A stretch of DNA of 40,902 nucleotides from Coriobacteriales bacterium (GTDB lineage Bacteria > Actinomycetota > Coriobacteriia > Coriobacteriales > UBA8131): assembly GCA_031263105.1 (NCBI GenBank), contig JAISGJ010000042.1, positions 1 to 40,902 on the forward strand, in the 5' to 3' direction. The notes beneath the pieces are model-generated. The model ran no database searches. It was not told the origin of the DNA and was given only the letters and a program-made list of their open reading frames with translations. Position 1 is the stretch's first letter. Each line of letters begins with the position of its first letter. This document shows, piece by piece, positions 33,898 to 40,902 of this stretch. The translations under genes and the position numbers were made by a program.

Positions 33898-35158
33898 TGG
33901 ATACGAGCGACGCGGCGACCGCGCCGCATTCCTTGAGGGCGGCGATGCGCTCCTCGTTGTAGCCCAGCAGCTCCCGCAGGACCAGGTCGCTCTCCTGGCC
34001 GAGCAGGGGGGCGGGCTTGTAGGCCTCGCAGGGAGTGCCGAGGAACTTGGGGACGGTGGCGATGTCGATGAAGTCCTCGCCCGAGGTCAGGTCCCTTATC
34101 TTGACGAAGTCGTTGCGCGACTGCCAGTGCGGGTTCCTGTAGGCGTCCTCGGCGTTGTTGATCTTCGAGGTAGGGATGCCCAGCCGCCTGAACTCGGCCT
34201 CCACCTCGGCGGCCGTGTGCGTGGAGAGGTAGGCCGTCCAGATGACGTCCATCTTCTCGACCTTCTCCGGGTCGTCCTGCCCGCAGGTGTCCATGTAGGG
34301 GAACTCCACCTCGCCGTCCACGCCCATCAGGTCGCAGAACTTCTTCCAGATGCCGAGGCCCCAGACGCCGACAGCGACCCATTGCCCGTCGCTGCACTCG
34401 TAGTAGCCGAAGGGGCGCCACAGCTGGTTCAGGGGGCCCGAGCGCTCGTACAGCCCCTCGCCGTTGAGCTGCGAGCACCAGTGGTAGACCATCAGGTAGG
34501 CCGCGCTCTCGTACATCGAGACGTCCACGACCTGGCCTTTGCCGGTGCGCTGGACGTTTATGTAGGCGGCGAGGGCAGCGACGGCTGCCTGGTGGGCGGT
34601 CACGCTGTCGCAGACGATGGGATTGGCCGTCAGATAGGGGCCGTCGGGCATGCCCTGCATGGCCGCGAGGCCGCTGAAGGCCTGGGCGACAGGGTCCACG
34701 CAGGGATTGCCCAGAAGCTCGGGCGACCCGCCGCTCTCAGGCAGGCCGAAGCCGGTGACATGGACGATGACGAGCCGGGGGTTGCTGCCCATGGCCAGCT
34801 CGTCGGTGGCCCCGTGCTTGCCGATGTTGGGCACGCTGTTTATCCAGATGTCGCATTCCTTGACCAGGTCGCAGAACACCTGCCGTGACTCGGGGGACAC
34901 GTCGAAGTTCATGTTGAACTCGAAGCTGTTCATGTTGCGGCCCAGGCTTATCCATTTGGGCACCGAGCCGGCCTCGTTGACCCTGCGGCCGATACGGGAG
35001 GTGTCCCCCCTGCCCGGGACCTCGATCTTGATGATCTCGGCCCCCATGTCACCGAGCCAGCGTGCGGCGAAGGGGCCGGCGAACGCCATCCCGGTCAGCA
35101 TGACGCGCATGCCTTGCAGGGGCCCTCCTTGCCCTTCGGTGATCGAATTCCGTTCCAT
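33893..35158 (-). CDS. CaiB-like class III acyl-CoA transferase
   Basis: 421 aa. Moves CoA from a product acyl-CoA to the incoming acid, so ATP is needed only to prime the cycle. Family marks: MRVMLTGMAFAGPFAARWLGDMGAEIIKIE at the N-terminus, the likely catalytic Asp D184 in IVCDSVTAHQAA, VVDVSMYE, and the C-terminal GIPTSKINNAEDA. ATG 35158 has AGGAAGG upstream; any longer frame would be low-complexity sequence. It sits between the ETF genes and the acyl-CoA dehydrogenase, the gene company seen in carnitine-type operons. Confidence 0.93.
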   Translation of the reverse strand: MERNSITEGQGGPLQGMRVMLTGMAFAGPFAARWLGDMGAEIIKIEVPGRGDTSRIGRRVNEAGSVPKWISLGRNMNSFEFNMNFDVSPESRQVFCDLVKECDIWINSVPNIGKHGATDELAMGSNPRLVIVHVTGFGLPESGGSPELLGNPCVDPVAQAFSGLAAMQGMPDGPYLTANPIVCDSVTAHQAAVAALAAYINVQRTGKGQVVDVSMYESAAYLMVYHWCSQLNGEGLYERSGPLNQLWRPFGYYECSDGQWVAVGVWGLGIWKKFCDLMGVDGEVEFPYMDTCGQDDPEKVEKMDVIWTAYLSTHTAAEVEAEFRRLGIPTSKINNAEDAYRNPHWQSRNDFVKIRDLTSGEDFIDIATVPKFLGTPCEAYKPAPLLGQESDLVLRELLGYNEERIAALKECGAVAASLVSK

Positions 35159-35246
35159 GGCCTTACCTTCCTTTCGTTCGTTGTGCGCGCCCGCCTTGTA
35201 GGGGCGCGCCCTCGAAGGGACGCGGGGTGCGGGGCCTTCCCGTGCA

Positions 35247-35346
35247 CCCTCCCCTGCGGCGGCCCCACCGCAGGGGAGGGCGCTCGGGCGGCGGGCCCTT
35301 GGCGACCCCGGCGTCCCTGGCATCCCTGGCGTCTCTGGCGTCTCTG
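35247..35346. repeat. Strong hairpin and 9 bp tandem repeats downstream of fixB
   Basis: A perfect 13 bp stem (35247-35259 with 35268-35280, 8 nt loop) is followed by five 9 bp units (gcgtctctg, gcgtccctg, gcatccctg and similar) at 35302-35346, ending 4 bp before the fixB stop. In the mRNA the repeats come first and the hairpin after. It may be an RNA-processing or stability element within the operon. Confidence 0.82.
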
Positions 35347-35350
35347 GCGT

Positions 35351-36259
35351 TCAGCGCCCTATCTGGGCACGCAGCGCGTCGGCGATCTCGAACAGGTCCC
35401 CCACCGCGCCGTAGTCGCAGTTCTTGAGGATGGGGGCGTTGGGGTCCTTGGTCACCGCGACCACCAGCTTCGCGCCGCGTATCCCCACCGTGTGCTGGAC
35501 CTGGCCCGACACCCCCAGGGAGAAGTAGAGCTTGGGACTGACCTGGTCGCCCGAAAGGCCGATGTAGCCCGGGAACCAATGGCTGTTCTCCGCCAGGCCG
35601 CGGGTGCAGCCGACCTCCGCCCCCAGGGCCTGCGCCAGGTCGTAGGCGGTCTGAAGCTCCTCCTTCGACGTGAAGCCCATGCCGGCGCAGACCACGCGCT
35701 CTGCCTTCGTCAGATCGACGCCGCCCAGGTCGAGCGCCTGGGTCTCGACGAGCACGGCCCGCCCGTCGCCCTCCACCTCCCGCACGACGAGGGGGGACGC
35801 CTCCTCGCAGGGCGCGGACGGCGCGAAGAGGCCTGCGGGCAGGCCCACGACGCCGAAGCCCCGGATGCGCTCCTCGTAGACCACGGCGCCGCCATAGGCC
35901 AGCCGCCTGGCGCCGATGCCGCCCTCCTCCAAGGAGAACTCGGCGACGTCGCTTGCCATCGGGCAGTCCAGGTAGCCCGCGACCCTGGCCGCGACGTCGC
36001 GGCCCGTCACGTCGGCGATGACGACGAAGGCCTCGGCCTCGCGCTCTGCCAGCAGCCCTGCCATGTGCTTGGCATAGGCCTCGGGAAGCGCCTCCCTCCC
36101 CTGGAGGCAGAGCACCTCGGAAAATCCCAGGCCCCTGTAGGCCTCCACGTCCTGCGCGGACGTCACTATCAGGGCCGCGTCCCGCTGAAGCGACGAGGCG
36201 CAGGACGCCGCCTCCGCCGCCAGCAGGGGCGTGGACCCGAACATATACAAGCCTGCCAT
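35351..36259 (-). CDS. fixB: Electron transfer flavoprotein alpha subunit (FixB/EtfA)
   Basis: 302 aa. The C-terminal FAD domain is clear: CAGMGFTSKEEL, GLSGDQVSPKLYFSLGVSGQVQH, VAVTKDPNAPI and the final DYGAVGDLFEI. With FixA it forms the ETF that links the acyl-CoA dehydrogenase to FixCX. The ATG shares one base with the fixA stop (TAATG). A longer upstream frame is only a shadow of fixA. Confidence 0.94.
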   Translation of the reverse strand: MAGLYMFGSTPLLAAEAASCASSLQRDAALIVTSAQDVEAYRGLGFSEVLCLQGREALPEAYAKHMAGLLAEREAEAFVVIADVTGRDVAARVAGYLDCPMASDVAEFSLEEGGIGARRLAYGGAVVYEERIRGFGVVGLPAGLFAPSAPCEEASPLVVREVEGDGRAVLVETQALDLGGVDLTKAERVVCAGMGFTSKEELQTAYDLAQALGAEVGCTRGLAENSHWFPGYIGLSGDQVSPKLYFSLGVSGQVQHTVGIRGAKLVVAVTKDPNAPILKNCDYGAVGDLFEIADALRAQIGR

Positions 36260-37020
36260 TACAGCACTCCTTCCTTTTTGAGGGCGGCAAGGAGGCCGGC
36301 GGCGAGCTCTGCGGCCGTTTCGCCCTCTATCAGATTGCATCTGCGCTCGCTGAGGTACCCTCGGACGCCCACCCGCTCCAAGGTGCTCTCAAGGCTGACG
36401 CCCAGCCCGGCGGCATCCTTCTCGTCGACCGGCCTCCGCTTGGCCGCAAGGGCCTCCTTCAGGCTCGGGATAGGCGCAAGGCATGTCTCGGGGAGGACGG
36501 AGAGGACGGCGGGCAGGGGCACCTCGACGACCTGGACGCACTCGTCCATCCTGCGGCGCACCAGCAGCGTCCCTTCCTTGACCTCGATGTTGTTCACGGC
36601 GGTCACGGTCGGCCAGTCGAGGAGGGCGCCGATGCGGGAGGGCGTCTGGCGCGCGTAGTCGTCGCTGGAGCCCTCGGCGCACACCACTGCGACCGCGCCC
36701 GTCTGCCGCGCGACGGCCGCAAGGGCACGGGCGGCTATCTGCGCAGAGGCCTCCACCTCGCCCGTATCGACCCAAATGCCCTCGTCGAGCCCTCGGGAAA
36801 GGGCATCGGAAAAGGACTTGCGGACAGGGGCCGGCCCGCACGAGACGCCCAGCGCCCTGCCCTGCAGGGCCTCGGCCATCCGACGGCCCGCCTCTATCGC
36901 GTTGCGGTCGTATTCGCTTATCTTTCCTCGGGCCGAGCCGAAGTCGACCGACAGGTCGTCCCTGACCTTGACGTCGGACTCGTCCAGGACCCATTTGTAT
37001 GCAACGATCACATCTGACAT
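36259..37020 (-). CDS. fixA: Electron transfer flavoprotein beta subunit (FixA/EtfB)
   Basis: 253 aa. VIVAYKWVLDESDVKV at the start, EYDRNAIEAGRRMAEA, and a central VCAEGSSDDYARQTPSRIGALLDWPTVTAV match FixA/EtfB. ATG 37020 has GAAGGAAG upstream. The preceding 108 bp gap to the SLC13 stop holds a G21 tract. Whether this ETF bifurcates electrons cannot be decided from what I can see. The presence of FixC and FixX, which deliver to or from quinone, resembles bifurcating FixABCX sets. Confidence 0.94.
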   Translation of the reverse strand: MSDVIVAYKWVLDESDVKVRDDLSVDFGSARGKISEYDRNAIEAGRRMAEALQGRALGVSCGPAPVRKSFSDALSRGLDEGIWVDTGEVEASAQIAARALAAVARQTGAVAVVCAEGSSDDYARQTPSRIGALLDWPTVTAVNNIEVKEGTLLVRRRMDECVQVVEVPLPAVLSVLPETCLAPIPSLKEALAAKRRPVDEKDAAGLGVSLESTLERVGVRGYLSERRCNLIEGETAAELAAGLLAALKKEGVL

Positions 37021-37088
37021 TCGAGCTTCCTTCCGTTCGGTCGTCCGGTGCCCAAGAGGGGCCTCGGGGGGCATGGCCGCCCCCTGCC

Positions 37089-37109
37089 GGGGGGGGGGGG
37101 GGGGGGGGG
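37089..37109. repeat. G21 tract between SLC13 permease and fixA genes
   Basis: Twenty-one consecutive G on the plus strand, so a C-run in the operon mRNA, 20 bp after the SLC13 stop and about 70 nt before the fixA start. Nearby ggcaggggg in the RNA could pair with part of it. Confidence 0.88.
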
Positions 37110-37128
37110 CAGCGGGGCGGCGCATCTC

Positions 37129-38637
37129 TCACCAGCCATACAGCAGGGGGGTGAAGACGATGATGACAACGACGAGCAGCAGGCAGAAAGGGGTTCCTAC
37201 CTTGAGGTATTCCGTGAAGCGGTAGCCTGCGGACAGGGTGAGGGTCATAGGGGGCGTGCCGATGGGCGTGGCAAAGCAGACGCTCGAGGCGAGCACGATG
37301 CCCACCACCATGGTCGTGACGCAGAAGCCCATGCCCTGCGCGAGGAAGATTCCCATGGGCGCCATCATGGCGGCCACGGCCGTGTTGCTTATCAGGCAGG
37401 AGAGGACGGCCGTCACGACCACGACGGCCGAGAACACGAGCAGGGGCTGGGCGTTGCTCCCGCCGCACAGCCCGATGATGCCCGAGGCGAGCGTCCTGCC
37501 GACACCCGACGCCTCGAGGCCGGCGGAGAAGCCCAGGGAGCCGCCCAGGATGACCACGGACGACCAATCGACCTTCCGCACGACGGTCCCAAGGTCGATG
37601 CAGCGCAGGGCGACGAGGAGCAGCGCGCAGAGCATGGCCACCGCGCCGACCGTCCACAGCCCCGCGACGATGCCCACGATGCAGAGCACGAAGACCGTCG
37701 CCGCAAGGCACATGCGGCGGTACGAGGGCAGGCGGCGCTCCTCGGCAGGGGCGCCGACGGGGATCCCGGCGGGGGCGGGGGCGGGGGCGGGGGCAGGGGC
37801 GGAGGAGGCGGAGGAGGCCACGGCGGCGGCAGGGGCGGGAGGGCCGACGGGGGCGGGGGCGGGGACCTCGGCAAGGACGGCCGTCCTGCCGCCCGTCTCC
37901 CCGGCCCCTGCAAGCAGGCGACGGCCGACGGTCGAGAAATAGAGCACCCCGACGACAAGCAGCGGAAGCGCCCCCTTCAGGAGGCTGAAGAAGCCGAAGG
38001 TCGGCAGGCCCGAGCTGTCGAGGACGCCCTGGACGACCAACTGGGGGGTGGAGCCTATCAGGGTCAGGTTCCCGCCGAGGACCGCAAAGACCCCCACGAC
38101 CATGTAGAGGGGCCTGGACGAGACGGCGCCCCTCGCAGCGGGCGCCCCTCCTTGGGGACGGGCCGCCAACGAGTCGACGAGCGGCAGGAACGCCGCCGCG
38201 ACGGCCGTGTTGCTCATGCAGGCCGAGAGGACCGCCACCGTGCTCCCGATGAGCCCGACCGGCGCTCTCCTCCTGTTCGCAAGCAGGCGCCCAAGGAGCG
38301 AGCCCACCCTGTCGAGCAGGCCCGACTCGTACAGGGCGAGCCCGATGACGAGCATTCCGACCACCATCATCAAGGTGTCGTTGGCGAAGCCTGCAAAAGC
38401 CTCGGGGAAGCTGATGATCCCGCATGCCGCCATGGCAAGGGCCCCCAGCATCGCGGCGACCGGCAGGGGGACGACTTCCGTTATGAACATGATCATGACG
38501 AGAACAAGGATTACGATGGCGACGAGATCAGGGGCAATCACAGGCAACGCTTTCGGAACAGGTGGCGCTTTCAGAGCAGGCAACGCTTTCGGAACAGGCA
38601 ACGCTTTCGGAGCACGTGACGCTTTCGAGGCAGGCAA
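37129..38637 (-). CDS. SLC13-family permease
   Basis: 502 aa polytopic permease. Two copies of the family motif SNTAVAA (142-148 and 417-423) mark the two inverted halves that bind Na+ and anion. A loop of about 50 residues rich in Ala and Pro (251-300), encoded partly by a gcgggg repeat, separates the halves. The N-terminal 33 residues are repeats of PKALPV read from an 18 bp tandem repeat. The start is uncertain: TTG 38637 is the longest and lies about 17 nt from the inferred transcription start, while other TTG codons in the repeats or GTG 38541 are possible. It is the first gene of the operon, divergent from the AAA+ regulator. Together with the DASS permease it suggests an organic-anion substrate. 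Confidence 0.88.
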   Translation of the reverse strand: MPASKASRAPKALPVPKALPALKAPPVPKALPVIAPDLVAIVILVLVMIMFITEVVPLPVAAMLGALAMAACGIISFPEAFAGFANDTLMMVVGMLVIGLALYESGLLDRVGSLLGRLLANRRRAPVGLIGSTVAVLSACMSNTAVAAAFLPLVDSLAARPQGGAPAARGAVSSRPLYMVVGVFAVLGGNLTLIGSTPQLVVQGVLDSSGLPTFGFFSLLKGALPLLVVGVLYFSTVGRRLLAGAGETGGRTAVLAEVPAPAPVGPPAPAAAVASSASSAPAPAPAPAPAGIPVGAPAEERRLPSYRRMCLAATVFVLCIVGIVAGLWTVGAVAMLCALLLVALRCIDLGTVVRKVDWSSVVILGGSLGFSAGLEASGVGRTLASGIIGLCGGSNAQPLLVFSAVVVVTAVLSCLISNTAVAAMMAPMGIFLAQGMGFCVTTMVVGIVLASSVCFATPIGTPPMTLTLSAGYRFTEYLKVGTPFCLLLVVVIIVFTPLLYGW

Positions 38638-38648
38638 CGCTTTCGGGG
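38541..38648. repeat. 18 bp tandem repeat, six units, at the 5' end of the SLC13 gene
   Basis: The unit caggcaacgctttcggaa occurs exactly at 38541-38558 and 38577-38594, with close variants at 38559, 38595, 38613 and 38631. Each unit keeps the frame and adds a possible TTG start (gaaagcg then ttg on the minus strand). Confidence 0.92.
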
Positions 38649-38660
38649 CCTTTCAGGGCG

Positions 38661-38689
38661 ATTATCGGCATTCCACAAAACAGTTTCAA
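38661..38689 (-). promoter_or_regulatory. Sigma-70-type promoter of the SLC13-fix-cai-like operon
   Basis: On the minus strand: -35 TTGAAA (38684-38689), 17 bp spacer, -10 GATAAT (38661-38666). Expected transcription start is near 38654. This is the best housekeeping-type promoter match I found in the window. Confidence 0.7.
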
Positions 38690-38711
38690 GACAAGTTGAA
38701 GAAATATCTTG

Positions 38712-38728
38712 CATATTCGGTGAATATG
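38712..38728. promoter_or_regulatory. Candidate operator catattc-ggt-gaatatg
   Basis: Perfect inverted repeat with 7 bp arms, centred about 66 bp upstream of the inferred operon start and about 105 bp upstream of the regulator ATG. It is a plausible binding site for the Fis-type HTH of the adjacent regulator. Confidence 0.55.
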
Positions 38729-38825
38729 TGTAGTGTATTGTCACGAACTGTTCTATTGTGTTATAGGTTGTACCGTTTTGTAAATCCTTCCCTCGCGCGA
38801 CAGGGGCACCGATGAAGGCACTGCA

Positions 38826-40850
<2,025 letters not shown>

Positions 40851-40877
40851 AAGAGCCTCCCCACCGCCGTCCCGAGC

Positions 40878-40902
40878 GGGGGGGGGGGGGGGGGGGGGGG
40901 GG
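40878..40902. repeat. Poly-G run at the window end
   Basis: Twenty-five G reach the last base, preceded by cccgagcggg, which can form a short stem after the regulator stop. It is probably where the assembly broke. It may be a real tract like the internal ones or a sequencing artefact. Confidence 0.8.

Noticed and set aside
38649-38825. Sigma-54 (-24/-12) promoter
   Set aside because: No TGGCA/TTGC pair at the right spacing was seen, while a good sigma-70-type promoter is present and the regulator lacks GAFTGA.

Overview
The window is GC-rich DNA with very high third-position G/C. It carries Tat-exported flavoproteins, a membrane-bound LuxR-type regulator, fix/cai-type flavoprotein genes and several anion permeases. 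That combination suggests an anaerobic gut actinobacterium of the Coriobacteriia, most likely family Eggerthellaceae. This placement is inferred from gene content; no rRNA or marker gene is present. The right edge ends in 25 G residues and probably marks a contig end.

Layout. (1) 1-10642, minus strand: a tightly overlapping phosphonate operon, phnD-C-E-E-G-H-I-J-K-M-L. It encodes ABC uptake plus the carbon-phosphorus lyase core. phnP and phnN are not in the window. (2) 10978-14592: a Tat-exported fumarate-reductase-like flavoprotein divergent from a membrane-anchored LuxR regulator, probably a substrate-specific respiratory reductase and its sensor. A 221 bp MITE-like element sits exactly at the luxR stop codon. 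(3) 14818-15398: a DinJ-YafQ toxin-antitoxin pair. (4) 15533-17837: an acyl-CoA synthetase with an XRE-cupin regulator. (5) 18018-19846: an archaeal-type phosphoglycerate mutase whose C terminus is encoded by a dispersed repeat, co-transcribed with an HxlR regulator. (6) 19988-24600, divergent: a DsbD/SafE-like membrane protein fused to a cupredoxin-like domain, a DUF2318 lipoprotein and a copper P-type ATPase. This is a metal-handling operon, and a second dispersed repeat is read in frame inside the ATPase. (7) 24620-25805: an orphan Phd-type antitoxin, repeats, an element bounded by 25 bp perfect inverted repeats, and a short exported EF-hand protein. (8) 25818-27524: guaA.

(9) 27681-38637, minus strand: the most interesting unit. 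Nine same-strand genes read in transcription order: SLC13 permease, fixA/etfB, fixB/etfA, CaiB-like CoA-transferase, acyl-CoA dehydrogenase, DASS anion permease, acyl-CoA ligase, fixC, fixX. A divergent AAA+ regulator (38826-40850) has lost the GAFTGA sigma-54 contact motif. The gene set parallels the carnitine (cai-fix) reduction system, but with two carboxylate-type transporters and no betaine carrier. I infer uptake of an organic anion, CoA activation and CoA recycling, then flavin-linked reduction of an enoyl-CoA (or oxidation of an acyl-CoA) coupled to the quinone pool through FixABCX. The substrate is unknown. The SLC13 gene has a recognisable sigma-70-type promoter with an upstream inverted repeat, which fits an activator that does not use sigma-54.

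A theme across the window is repeat DNA at gene borders. There are four poly-G tracts (17-25 nt). Tandem repeats with multiple-of-three periods (9, 12, 15 and 18 bp) lie at gene ends in region 9, and mobile-looking inverted-repeat elements have changed the ends or interiors of real genes.
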